From NCBI GenBank assembly GCA_029063695.1, contig JAIDNR010000384.1, forward strand, positions 1 to 9,907: a stretch of 9,907 bases of DNA, written 5' to 3'. The stretch's first letter is position 1. The number at the start of each line of letters is the position of its first letter. Made by a program: the position numbers and the translations under genes. The stretch comes from Ruminococcus sp. GTDB taxonomy: Bacteria; Bacillota; Clostridia; Oscillospirales; Ruminococcaceae. Of this stretch, positions 1 through 7,135 are shown piece after piece. The notes below the pieces were generated by a model, which saw only the letters and a list, made by a program, of their open reading frames with translations, was not told where the DNA came from and did no database searches.

Positions 1-173
1 TAAATGGAAATTAAAACATCAGCTTACTGCTTCTGTCTGTCATTGGAATTCTCACTTTTTACAACTGTAATACTAAGCTGTGTGCTACATGCATCGTTGC
101 AACTAAAATCTCCGAACAGCCAAGTGTGTAGCATGGTAGTGAATTCTTCTCTCAATGGGGATTTGTAATAAGA
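1..173. other. Region downstream of the operon, no convincing gene
   Basis: These 173 bases follow the wzx stop. I see no gene with family features and no GC-rich hairpin with a U-run that would make a clear terminator. A 54-codon plus-strand frame (4-168) lacks recognisable features. A 7-bp inverted repeat (83-89 with 127-133) is too weak and widely spaced for a terminator. Minus-strand positions 121 to 102 read GGCTGTTCGGAGATTTTAGT, which loosely recalls the terminal repeats of ISL3-type insertion sequences; a single end cannot be confirmed here. Confidence 0.4.
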
Positions 174-1589
174 TTACTTCTTTAATTTTGCTGCAACCAT
201 CTTGAGCAACTTTCTGATCAATTCTAGATTTAGTACAAAGCACATCAGGAAACCAATCACAAAATTGATAAGATAGCATGGCATATTCCGAATGTAGCAA
301 AAAAAACACATCCCCACTAAAATGATGTTTGTCACAACAATCTCAAAAATCGGATATTTGATTTTCTGAATTTTCTGAACATCAATCAAGCGATAAACCA
401 TCAGGAACAAATAACTGACTGCTGTGGAGATTGTCGCAGCAAAAACACCAATTTGATGAATAAATGCCACATTGATAATCAAATTAATCAACGCCGCGAC
501 AATCGTCGTAACACCGACGCTTTTTGTTTTCATATTTGCAAGATAAATGCCACCAAGATAAATAGCAACATTGGAATAGAACATCGCCAAATCTAGAATT
601 GCAATATGAACATAGGATTCGCTGTAATCTCCACGAATCAATATTTTGAATATAATCGGCTGAAAACTCATCAGCAATGCCGTGAAACCTGCCATGATCC
701 GATGAAGATTCCGAAACATATTGCTATAGTACTGAGACGAATCGTTGTCCTTGACAGACAATGACGCAGATTCCTGCCATGACATTTGAAACGTGTTTTG
801 CATCAATTGCAACAAAGTCGGAATCTTATTTGCAGCAACATAAACTGCATTTGCAGCAGTTCCGAGAAACATTGTAATTATTGCACGATCCGATACACGG
901 ATAATCCACAGCGAAATCGAATTTGGAATCATCGGCCATGAATAGCTAATCATACTCTTAAAAAGCACTTTATCCAACGCACCAATATGGATAAACTGCC
1001 ATAGCCTAAGTGCAATAATCAGATATCCCAGAGACACAACGGCTGAGATTGTCAAGCTCAAGATTAGACCGTTCAAGCCCAGGTTCATAAATACCAAAAA
1101 TACAACAACAAGCCCCATATTCAGAAAAGAATTCATAATGGAACTGATGGAGTAGCAGTGATTTTTGGAAAGACCTCTGGCAATCTGCCTTGTCAAAATG
1201 AGCAGGATATCTGCAAAGTAATACAAAACAATAAGAATTCGCAAATCAGGCGGCAACTTATACATACAGAAATATGAAATGAACAGCACTAAAACAGATA
1301 TTGGAATTACAAATAAATAGAGGATTGTAATGAGCATATCCCGTTTTTTGTCATCCTCCTTGCAATCCAACAAAAAGCGGAATGCCGCACTCTGAATTTG
1401 CAGTGTTGCAACAGGCAACAGCAACGTACAAAGGACGGTAATCAAATCAAATGTACCGTACTCTTCCTTTGTCAATCTTGATGTATAAATTGGCAGTGTC
1501 ACAAACGAAGCAAATTTCGGAAGAAATGTACCAAATGCGAGAATGAATGTACTTTTAATAAAATTAACTTCTCTGGACGCTCTTTTCAT
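174..1589 (-). CDS. wzx: Wzx-type polysaccharide flippase (MOP/MVF superfamily)
   Basis: A 471-residue integral membrane protein with about 12-14 hydrophobic segments, expected to flip the undecaprenyl-diphosphate-linked repeat unit across the cytoplasmic membrane. The N-terminus is typical of this family: FILAFGTFLPKFASFVTLPIYTSRLTKEEYGTFDLI (about 15-50) carries helix 1 and the conserved loop before helix 2. A second, similarly patterned half starts near residue 208 (SYSWPMIPNSISLWIIRVSDRAII). It is the last gene of the block, 61 nt after the GT56 gene, the longest gap in the operon. The ATG at 1589 is fixed by an upstream in-frame TAG at 1605-1607, and AGAAGGA lies 10 nt away. Substrate specificity cannot be read from sequence. 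The only real alternative is another MOP-family exporter, which the context argues against. Confidence 0.92.
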   Translation of the reverse strand: MKRASREVNFIKSTFILAFGTFLPKFASFVTLPIYTSRLTKEEYGTFDLITVLCTLLLPVATLQIQSAAFRFLLDCKEDDKKRDMLITILYLFVIPISVLVLFISYFCMYKLPPDLRILIVLYYFADILLILTRQIARGLSKNHCYSISSIMNSFLNMGLVVVFLVFMNLGLNGLILSLTISAVVSLGYLIIALRLWQFIHIGALDKVLFKSMISYSWPMIPNSISLWIIRVSDRAIITMFLGTAANAVYVAANKIPTLLQLMQNTFQMSWQESASLSVKDNDSSQYYSNMFRNLHRIMAGFTALLMSFQPIIFKILIRGDYSESYVHIAILDLAMFYSNVAIYLGGIYLANMKTKSVGVTTIVAALINLIINVAFIHQIGVFAATISTAVSYLFLMVYRLIDVQKIQKIKYPIFEIVVTNIILVGMCFFCYIRNMPCYLINFVIGFLMCFVLNLELIRKLLKMVAAKLKK

Positions 1590-1612
1590 CTGCAGTATTT
1601 CCTTCTAATCAT
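1586..1612 (-). promoter_or_regulatory. Possible eight-codon leader frame overlapping the wzx start
   Basis: In the 61-nt gap before wzx, an ATG at 1610-1612 opens a frame MIRRKYCR that ends with TGA at 1586-1588, overlapping the wzx ATG as ATGA. GGAG at 1621-1624 lies 8 nt before this ATG, a workable ribosome-binding spacing. The frame uses AGA, AGG and AGA arginine codons, and the Shine-Dalgarno of wzx (1600-1606) lies inside it, so its translation could affect wzx initiation. Short frames arise by chance easily. Confidence 0.3.
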
Positions 1613-1650
1613 AATTTTATCTCCATTGAATAGCCGAAGCACTGATTATT

Positions 1651-2733
1651 TTACTGATTTGATTTCCCCTTCATCGTGTTAAACAGAATCGTCCAATAGT
1701 GTATTTTCAAGTCCATGTCCTGACGTGCAGCAGCAGCATTGATATTCTGCTGCTTTTGCGCATCATCTTCCGAGACAAGCTGCACAATATTTTCAAAAGA
1801 GCTAATCTCAGCAATATCGTGTAAATCACAGCCAAGGCTTCGGTAGTGATCCCACATGGTCGTACCCTGACGAATATAAATCTTTGCCCCCAGCAACATT
1901 GCCTGTGTAATATTGCCCATGCCCTGCTGACGGTCGTTGTTAAATAAACAAACATCCATCTGATTCAGATAACGAAGATAGTCATTGCCGTTCATTCTTT
2001 CTGTCAGCGGAAAAACCTTATCTTTGCCGAAGATGTTCTCTGCATATGCAATAACTTCTTTGGCATATGCCTGATAGCCTGGATCGCCATAATTCAGTGG
2101 CATATGAATACAAATATTCTCATGTTTGAATTTTGCAAGCATATCGAGTGAATCCTTATGGTGATTGGTGATAGTTGCACTGTTTCCGACAAGGATATGT
2201 ATATGCTCAGAATCCTTCTGGCTATTTCTGATTTTCGAAACCAATTCTGAATTACAGCCTGCCAGCGGATAGGTAGCCTTTAACTTTTTACCCTTTACGC
2301 CATACCACTCCTGCACCAGCTTCCAATCGCCGTCGCAGGTAGTGGAAATATAAGGAATTTTCGGCGCAATACGTTGCTTCATATATTCCAGTATCTTCTC
2401 AGAAAAACTCTTATTTTCCTTTCTGTGAGAATAGATATCTGCGCCATAGACAATCCAATTGCATTTTTTCAGCAGCCAAGGCTGGATGAACAGTGCAAGA
2501 ATGACCATTTTATTAAAAAGCCCGTGTACAATAATATAATCGGATTTATATAGATACATCGGCATTTTAATTGATCTTGATTGTACGATCTGACATCCGT
2601 CTAATTTAGCATATTCTGCTTCATCCGGATAATGTCCCATGAAAACGTGTTCATTTTTATCAAAACGCTGGCTCAACATTTTATAAAATTCTTTTACAAA
2701 AAGTGAGTTAGATCCAAGAATATGCAAAAACAT
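1651..2733 (-). CDS. Glycosyltransferase family 56, WecF-like (dTDP-Fuc4NAc:lipid II Fuc4NAc transferase family)
   Basis: A 360-residue cytoplasmic or membrane-associated glycosyltransferase. Its length matches E. coli WecF (359), and its landmarks match in order from memory: HILGSN (4-9), HGLFN (70-74), WIVYGADIY (93-101), ILVGNSATITNHH (180-192), MPLNYGDPGYQAY (211-223), and NDRQQGMGNITQAML (266-280). WecF adds 4-acetamido-4,6-dideoxygalactose from its dTDP donor to the enterobacterial common antigen lipid intermediate. Here a dTDP-linked 4-amino-6-deoxy sugar, or an N-acylated form of it, is a sensible donor because a VioA-like aminotransferase is in the same operon. No WecD-like acetyltransferase is seen. 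The start ATG has AAAGGA 10 nt upstream, and that site overlaps the stop of wzy, so translation is probably coupled. The family is recognised with good confidence; the exact donor and acceptor are inference. Confidence 0.86.
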   Translation of the reverse strand: MFLHILGSNSLFVKEFYKMLSQRFDKNEHVFMGHYPDEAEYAKLDGCQIVQSRSIKMPMYLYKSDYIIVHGLFNKMVILALFIQPWLLKKCNWIVYGADIYSHRKENKSFSEKILEYMKQRIAPKIPYISTTCDGDWKLVQEWYGVKGKKLKATYPLAGCNSELVSKIRNSQKDSEHIHILVGNSATITNHHKDSLDMLAKFKHENICIHMPLNYGDPGYQAYAKEVIAYAENIFGKDKVFPLTERMNGNDYLRYLNQMDVCLFNNDRQQGMGNITQAMLLGAKIYIRQGTTMWDHYRSLGCDLHDIAEISSFENIVQLVSEDDAQKQQNINAAAARQDMDLKIHYWTILFNTMKGKSNQ

Positions 2734-2748
2734 ATATTAGGATTCCTT

Positions 2749-4080
2749 TCAAGTATTTAATTTCTGATAAAGCTTTGCCGCAGACATATATCGGCTACGT
2801 TTCCTGTATACAAACATCCACTTTGTCAGAAGTGCAATCAGCATCCAATAATAGGGATCTCCCCAGAATGTATTGGACACCGCAAGGCGTACTGCAACAC
2901 ATACCACTACAACCACGCAACCTCGAATAAAGGGGTCTTTTTCTGAAAGAATGATTTTTGCGGTGATGAGAATTGCGGCGGTCAAAAATAACGTACCAAG
3001 CACAACACCAAAATCCACCCACATTTCATATACAATACTGTGAGAATATCCCCAGTTATAATACGGTCCGATGAACTGTCTGTCACCAAATGCACCATAT
3101 CCGAACAACGAATTCTCCTTAATCTCTTTAAGAGCCAAAGCCTGAATTTTATCTCTGCCATTATCGTCTATAGCGTCACCGCTGACAAGCATTGTCAGTG
3201 TACGAGAAGATATATTGTAGCGTTTCAAGAGCTTTACCAATAGCAAAACTATTTGGTTCACACTTAATAATGCCAGACCGCCGATACCTCCAAGCAGCAA
3301 AAAATTCCGCAGCTTATCTTGTCGACTCCATTTTGCATCAATAAAGAAAATGAAGCCAAATAAAACTAAAGCCAATAAAGAACCTCTTGAACCGGAATCC
3401 AGTATCAGGATCACAAGCAGAATCGAAAATAACAGCTGCCAGCGCTTCTTTTCAACCATATAAGTCAGGAAAACAATAAACAGCACAAATGCCATTGAAT
3501 ATCCAAATTCCAGAGAATAGCTTCTCTCCGTCACTCTACCGTCGCTTCCGACATATTCCCAATATCCGGCACGTTTTGCTTCGAGCCAAAGCAACATGTT
3601 ATAGACAAATAAACCTACCGATGCCCATTGAAAATTTTTCCATAAGCGTTTTGCATCACCACATATCTCAACCATCAGAAACGCCCATATTGCGCCTCGC
3701 TCAGGACGGAAAACCACATCGACAGCTCCGAAGCTCTCTCTGGTATACCAATGTAAATAGGAGGGATGTAACAAAAGTGTAAATCCAAAAAAAACTGCAC
3801 ATGCTAAAAAAAAACATTGAAAATATTTAAACGGAATTTTTTTTGATATAGCAATATACAGCAGGAACGGCAGATAAATAATTGCAGTTGTAAGCAATGA
3901 GAGGTACTGGTGAAGATGAATAACGAGTAAAGCCTTTGCGACAACCTTCCTTAGAAACGCATTGCATAGCCAAAGTACCACAGTCATATCGAGAAGCAGT
4001 GTCGCATCCAATGCAAGACCACCATTCTTCACCCAAACTCTTTTCAGCTTAAGTGAACGAAATTTAAATCCGCTGATCAT
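2749..4080 (-). CDS. wzy: Wzy-type polysaccharide polymerase (O-antigen ligase/polymerase family)
   Basis: A 443-residue integral membrane protein with roughly ten to twelve hydrophobic segments (for example about 24-42, 50-75, 88-104, 190-208, 213-228, 233-247, 260-285, 356-377, 386-402, 408-425). It should join lipid-linked repeat units outside the membrane. Family signs are the short SGSRGSLLAL motif at 229-238, then a loop reading NGRDKIQALALKEIKENSLFGYGAFGDR (Arg309 within it) and SHSIVYEMWVDFGVVLG with His347, the arrangement seen in O-antigen ligase/polymerase proteins. A WaaL-like ligase role cannot be excluded, but the neighbouring flippase and glycosyltransferase favour a polymerase. 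The ATG at 4080 is the most upstream in-frame start, since TGA lies at 4096-4098. GAGGAG is 11 nt away, and a tiny ATG-AAA-TGA frame lies between it and the start. The early coding region holds three homopolymer tracts of 8-9 nt. Confidence 0.88.
   Translation of the reverse strand: MISGFKFRSLKLKRVWVKNGGLALDATLLLDMTVVLWLCNAFLRKVVAKALLVIHLHQYLSLLTTAIIYLPFLLYIAISKKIPFKYFQCFFLACAVFFGFTLLLHPSYLHWYTRESFGAVDVVFRPERGAIWAFLMVEICGDAKRLWKNFQWASVGLFVYNMLLWLEAKRAGYWEYVGSDGRVTERSYSLEFGYSMAFVLFIVFLTYMVEKKRWQLLFSILLVILILDSGSRGSLLALVLFGFIFFIDAKWSRQDKLRNFLLLGGIGGLALLSVNQIVLLLVKLLKRYNISSRTLTMLVSGDAIDDNGRDKIQALALKEIKENSLFGYGAFGDRQFIGPYYNWGYSHSIVYEMWVDFGVVLGTLFLTAAILITAKIILSEKDPFIRGCVVVVVCVAVRLAVSNTFWGDPYYWMLIALLTKWMFVYRKRSRYMSAAKLYQKLNT
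3787..3844 (-). repeat. Cluster of three 8-9 nt homopolymers inside wzy
   Basis: On the coding (minus) strand there is A8 at 3837-3844 (Lys-Lys region, near residues 79-82), T9 at 3806-3814 (Phe-Phe, near 89-92) and T8 at 3787-3794 (Phe-Phe, near 96-98). All three are in frame in this copy. Such runs can slip in replication or transcription. They may equally reflect A+T-rich codons for Lys and Phe in a membrane protein. Confidence 0.45.
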
Positions 4081-4085
4081 TTCAT
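4077..4085 (-). promoter_or_regulatory. Two-codon start-stop minicistron overlapping the wzy start
   Basis: Minus-strand bases 4085 to 4077 read ATGAAATGA. The first ATG has the better spacing (6 nt) from GAGGAG at 4092-4097; the wzy ATG at 4078-4080 is 11 nt away. A ribosome starting on the first ATG would decode Met-Lys and stop at a TGA that overlaps the wzy ATG as ATGA, where it could re-initiate. The sequence is plain; a regulatory role is inference. Confidence 0.35.
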
Positions 4086-4109
4086 AATCAACTCCTCAAT
4101 AGATATACT

Positions 4110-4982
4110 TCACTGTTTTGAATTCAGAATGCGATGAATACTTGTGCGCAGAGAGATGCCGGGCGTAAAACCGGTATCCGCAGAAAGTGCAGAGCCATCG
4201 AGTGCAGAATTCAATAATTTAGTATCCGTCTCGAATGTAATGGTGATCTCTTTTCCGGTTTCTTCCTTTACAACATCTGCGATTGTTTCTGCAATTTCAC
4301 GCAGCGAATAGGTCTGCGGACTACCTAAGTTATAGACATGACGCCATTTTTCAGACGGGATCTGTAGCAAACTAAGTATACCATCTGCTGCGTCTTTAAT
4401 ATCCAGATATCCAAAATGCTGCATATCTTCCTTCACATGCAGCTGCCCTGTCTCCAGTGCGATAGCTACCATTTTATTGGTCACACGCTGATCAAAACCC
4501 GGACCTATCAGGCTTGCCATTCGAATATTAGTATGTGGAATATGTCCGCATACAGAATTTACCAGCAGCTCCATTGCGTATTTTCCAATTGCATACTTTG
4601 TTTCCGGTTCTGGCATATCACTTTCTTGTGCCGGCAGATCTCTGATTGAGCAATAAACTGATTGAGAAGAAATATGAATAATTGCTTTTGATCTTGCTGC
4701 CATTTGTATTGCCTTTGCTGCAAAATGCATCCCACCTGCAATCACTTTGCTGTCGGCATTCCGAGGAAAGGCACAATGAATGACAACATCTATCATTTCA
4801 AAAGGAAATGTATCCATTTCATCGTTATCAACCGGAATGATGTTTTCTGCTTTGGGAAATGACGCCTTCTGCCTTTCAAAGTCAAATGAAAATGCATAAA
4901 CCTCATCAATTTGATTATCTGCTAGCTTATTCATAAGTGCAGTACCAAGAAAGCCGCCTGCACCAACTATTGCAATTTTCAT
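4110..4982 (-). CDS. NAD(P)-dependent epimerase/dehydratase/reductase of the extended SDR family
   Basis: A 290-residue sugar-nucleotide SDR. The N-terminal dinucleotide site is VGAGGFLG (6-13). The active site has HISSQSVY (103-110), where Ser105/Ser106 would supply the catalytic hydroxyl, and Tyr130-x3-Lys134 (KYAIGKYAME). Downstream, IRMASLIGPG (153-162), HFGYLDIKDAADGI (189-202) and VYNLGSPQTYSLREIAE (216-232) are the usual C-terminal substrate-domain landmarks. At 290 residues it is short for a GalE or RmlB enzyme (about 320-350) and nearer to 4-keto-reductases or compact epimerases. That points to reduction or epimerisation of a 6-deoxy-keto sugar, but the substrate is not determined. 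It begins 18 nt after the second ATP-grasp gene, with AGAGGA 11 nt before the ATG, and ends 29 nt before the polymerase gene. Confidence 0.88.
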   Translation of the reverse strand: MKIAIVGAGGFLGTALMNKLADNQIDEVYAFSFDFERQKASFPKAENIIPVDNDEMDTFPFEMIDVVIHCAFPRNADSKVIAGGMHFAAKAIQMAARSKAIIHISSQSVYCSIRDLPAQESDMPEPETKYAIGKYAMELLVNSVCGHIPHTNIRMASLIGPGFDQRVTNKMVAIALETGQLHVKEDMQHFGYLDIKDAADGILSLLQIPSEKWRHVYNLGSPQTYSLREIAETIADVVKEETGKEITITFETDTKLLNSALDGSALSADTGFTPGISLRTSIHRILNSKQ

Positions 4983-5000
4983 TCAAATTTATATCCTCTC

Positions 5001-6293
5001 TTAAAACTCTCCAAAAAGTCTCTTTGGATCAAACTTTTCGATCATATCATTACCATCTGTATTGCGGACATGAATGTGGTCATTCAACATTTTGATATCC
5101 TCAGCCATCTGTTGACGTCCTTCACACAACATGATAAAGCGAATCATAAGCTGTCGAAGCGTATCCGTATCCGGTACTTCTCTGCTGACCGGATACCGAT
5201 TTTCGTACCCAAGCACACCCCGACAAACAGATACAGCTTCCTCCAGACCATCGATACTGCCGACTGTTCCATGATGAGCAGCATAGGACACAATACCACA
5301 ACATTTTCCGTTCAAAAGCGGTTTTTCTATGGTTAAATCATAATCTGAAGATCCGAGCAGAGCATGGTCTACCAGAATTTGAATAAAGTTGCGCCCTGTG
5401 ATCTCTTTTAAGAAACGATATGGTGCTTCACCAGCACACCGAAGACCTGCTTCAAAAATATTGTACTCACCGTTTTCTGGATTATGGATTCCCTGAATAA
5501 ACAAGATTCCATCCTGCATGCCAAGTCTTTCACACATTTGAATGACAGAAGCATTGACTTTTTCGATATAGTTTTCTGCAAATACAGAGGGGTAAATACG
5601 CGCTATTGGTATGGTCGTCACATTTCCCTCATGCAGTGCAATCGGATAGCGATTATCAATACAGGCGAGCGCAGCTTTTCCGTCGCATATCGTATAATGC
5701 GCAGTAAACTCGCTGCCCTGCACAAACGATTCAATGATAATTGTCTTTCTTGAAGATTTCTTCGCAGATTCTGGGATATGCTTTCTCAATTCTTCTTCTG
5801 TATGACATATAAAAACGCCGGATGATGCCGATGCATCAACAGGCTTCAGCACCAGTGGATATGTAAAGGTATTCCAAGCATCTTCCGGTATTTCAGTTCC
5901 TGTAAAATATGTTTTTGGGCAGGGAACACCGCTTTCTATGCAAAGCTGTCGGAAGCAATCCTTGCTTTCAACCATATCCCATTGCTCTCGTGTGCAATAA
6001 AACGGAAGACCGCACAGTTTGCTCAGCTCCATTGCTTTGAGAAGGTTGAATTCGCTGATACCAGCAAGAACACCGTTTACATTTTCCTTCTCTACAATCT
6101 CTTTCAGTGCCTGAATATCCGCTGTACTCACAAGAACATGGCGATCCGCATAGCGTTTTGCTTCAGAACGTTCCGGAGGATAGTAATCCGCTACAATGAC
6201 CTTTGCGCCATTTTCACGCGCATAACAAATCATATCAACTGCTCCGACATTTGAACCAAGAACCAGCAATGTTTTGTTGTCAAATTTCCCCAT
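5001..6293 (-). CDS. ATP-grasp carboxylate-amine ligase, second of two in the operon
   Basis: A 430-residue ATP-grasp enzyme with the layout of the first: an N-terminal Rossmann-like domain (LLVLGSNVGAVD, then about 90 residues), ATP-binding Lys150 in YPLVLKPVDASASSG, the IESFVQGSE segment with Glu188 and Glu195, and a metal site with Gln267 (FIQG) and Glu281 to Arg285 (FEAGLRCAGE). Gln at the first metal position differs from Glu in its paralogue but is known in carbamoyl-phosphate synthetase. The C-terminal region (GIVSYAAHHGTVGSIDG, later HIHVRNTDG) resembles the tail of L-amino-acid-ligase-like enzymes. I place the start at ATG 6293 because AAAGAGG lies 8 nt upstream; a GTG at 6311 would add six residues but overlaps that site. 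The gene lies 14 nt after the phosphoglycosyl transferase and 18 nt before the SDR gene. The acceptor and carboxylate are unknown; acylation of an amino sugar or of the lipid-linked unit fits the context. Confidence 0.85.
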   Translation of the reverse strand: MGKFDNKTLLVLGSNVGAVDMICYARENGAKVIVADYYPPERSEAKRYADRHVLVSTADIQALKEIVEKENVNGVLAGISEFNLLKAMELSKLCGLPFYCTREQWDMVESKDCFRQLCIESGVPCPKTYFTGTEIPEDAWNTFTYPLVLKPVDASASSGVFICHTEEELRKHIPESAKKSSRKTIIIESFVQGSEFTAHYTICDGKAALACIDNRYPIALHEGNVTTIPIARIYPSVFAENYIEKVNASVIQMCERLGMQDGILFIQGIHNPENGEYNIFEAGLRCAGEAPYRFLKEITGRNFIQILVDHALLGSSDYDLTIEKPLLNGKCCGIVSYAAHHGTVGSIDGLEEAVSVCRGVLGYENRYPVSREVPDTDTLRQLMIRFIMLCEGRQQMAEDIKMLNDHIHVRNTDGNDMIEKFDPKRLFGEF

Positions 6294-6301
6294 CTTACAT
6301 A

Positions 6302-6308
6302 CCTCTTT
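6302..6308 (-). promoter_or_regulatory. Shine-Dalgarno that sets the start of the second ATP-grasp gene
   Basis: AAAGAGG lies 8 nt upstream of the ATG at 6291-6293 and begins at the final base of the preceding gene's TGA. The competing GTG at 6309-6311 overlaps the start of this purine run, which makes GTG initiation unlikely and supports the shorter 430-residue protein. Confidence 0.75.
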
Positions 6309-7111
6309 CACTTATTTTCAATCAGAACATGATCAAAAAGCTCATCCACGATATATTGTGGTACTTCGTCAAGATTTATCGCATTTCCCTCCTGATCATA
6401 CCCAAAAAATGTTCCTCTCTTCGCCCCCGCACGAGCATTAGCACTCTTTCTGTCCAATGCAAACCGTACTAAATTGATCACCATTTTGCAATCCGTCAGA
6501 AAGCTCACATGCTCTACATACCACACATCATTTTCGAACTGCTCCTGCCATGTCCAGACATGATCTGTCAATTCTCTGGGCGGACATTCAAGCCCTGGTC
6601 TGACAACCAAACGTTGTTTATGGCGCTTGTTATAACGGTGTGTGTACTCCGGCACTAATGGTCTTGGACCAATCAGACTCATATCACCTTTCAGGATGCT
6701 CCAGAAATTCAGCAGCTCATCGAGCGAAGTCTTCCGCAGGAATTTTCCGCATTTCGTTACTCTTTTCGCAGGTGGAAGCAAATCACCGTTTTCATCCGTT
6801 TCATTTGTCATATTCCGGAATTTAACGATCATAAATGGCTTTCCGTCTTTGCCGATTCTTTCCTGCTTGAAAAAAATCGGTCTTCCGAGTGTACAGGCAG
6901 TGATAATAAAAATGACAAGGTTAAGCGGAAATGTTATAAGGAGAATCAGAGCAGAAAGAATAATATCAAGTAGTCTCTTTATATATTGAGAATAGACATT
7001 GCTTGCAGGCTTGACTTCTTCAACCATTTTATTGATCTCATCAAGGCGGGTTTGTGCAAGATGGTCAGCAAGTTCCCAACGCATAGCCTTAGTTAATTCT
7101 GATTTTATCAT
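6308..7111 (-). CDS. Initiating sugar transferase, monotopic phosphoglycosyl transferase (bacterial sugar transferase family)
   Basis: A 267-residue enzyme expected to move a sugar-1-phosphate from a nucleotide sugar to undecaprenyl phosphate at the inner membrane face, starting the glycan repeat. A 44-residue polar N-terminal extension precedes KRLLDI (45-50) and a hydrophobic re-entrant helix (about 51-76, with Pro62). Then come FKQERIGKDGKPFMIVKFRNM (about 81-101) and the catalytic Asp131-Glu132 dyad in TSLDELLNFWSILKGDMSLIGPRP. The C-terminal half is unusual: after RPGL (171-174) the family's GW-x-QV-N-GR segment is absent and ECPPRELTDHVWTWQEQFE takes its place, before the familiar DVWYVEHVS. 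A further C-terminal tail (about 220-267) has GTFFGYDQEGNAI. The start ATG has GGAGGG 5 nt upstream. The gene sits between two ATP-grasp ligases. The sugar it transfers cannot be read from the sequence. Confidence 0.92.
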   Translation of the reverse strand: MIKSELTKAMRWELADHLAQTRLDEINKMVEEVKPASNVYSQYIKRLLDIILSALILLITFPLNLVIFIITACTLGRPIFFKQERIGKDGKPFMIVKFRNMTNETDENGDLLPPAKRVTKCGKFLRKTSLDELLNFWSILKGDMSLIGPRPLVPEYTHRYNKRHKQRLVVRPGLECPPRELTDHVWTWQEQFENDVWYVEHVSFLTDCKMVINLVRFALDRKSANARAGAKRGTFFGYDQEGNAINLDEVPQYIVDELFDHVLIENK

Positions 7112-7135
7112 TCTTACCCTCCGAGCCGAATCCCG

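Noticed and set aside
83..133. Inverted repeat TGCTACA/TGTAGCA as the operon terminator
   Set aside because: The stem is only 7 bp with a 37-nt loop and no following U-run in the transcript direction.
4..168. Plus-strand 54-codon open frame downstream of wzx
   Set aside because: No ribosome-binding site is visible because the frame starts at the window edge, no family is recognisable, and the composition (many Ser, Leu, Cys) is unconvincing; a chance frame is likely.
1627..1645. GCTTCGGC tetraloop-like sequence in the gap before wzx
   Set aside because: Only two base pairs close the TTCG loop before mismatches, so no stable hairpin is supported.
6294..6311. GTG at 6311 as the start of the second ATP-grasp gene, adding MKEVCK
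   Set aside because: The strong AAAGAGG lies between this GTG and the ATG at 6293 at ideal spacing for the ATG, and the family's N-terminal strand begins right after that ATG.
6642..6989. Plus-strand 115-codon frame antisense to the phosphoglycosyl transferase
   Set aside because: It lies wholly opposite a gene with intact catalytic motifs and its translation shows no domain; it is a shadow frame.
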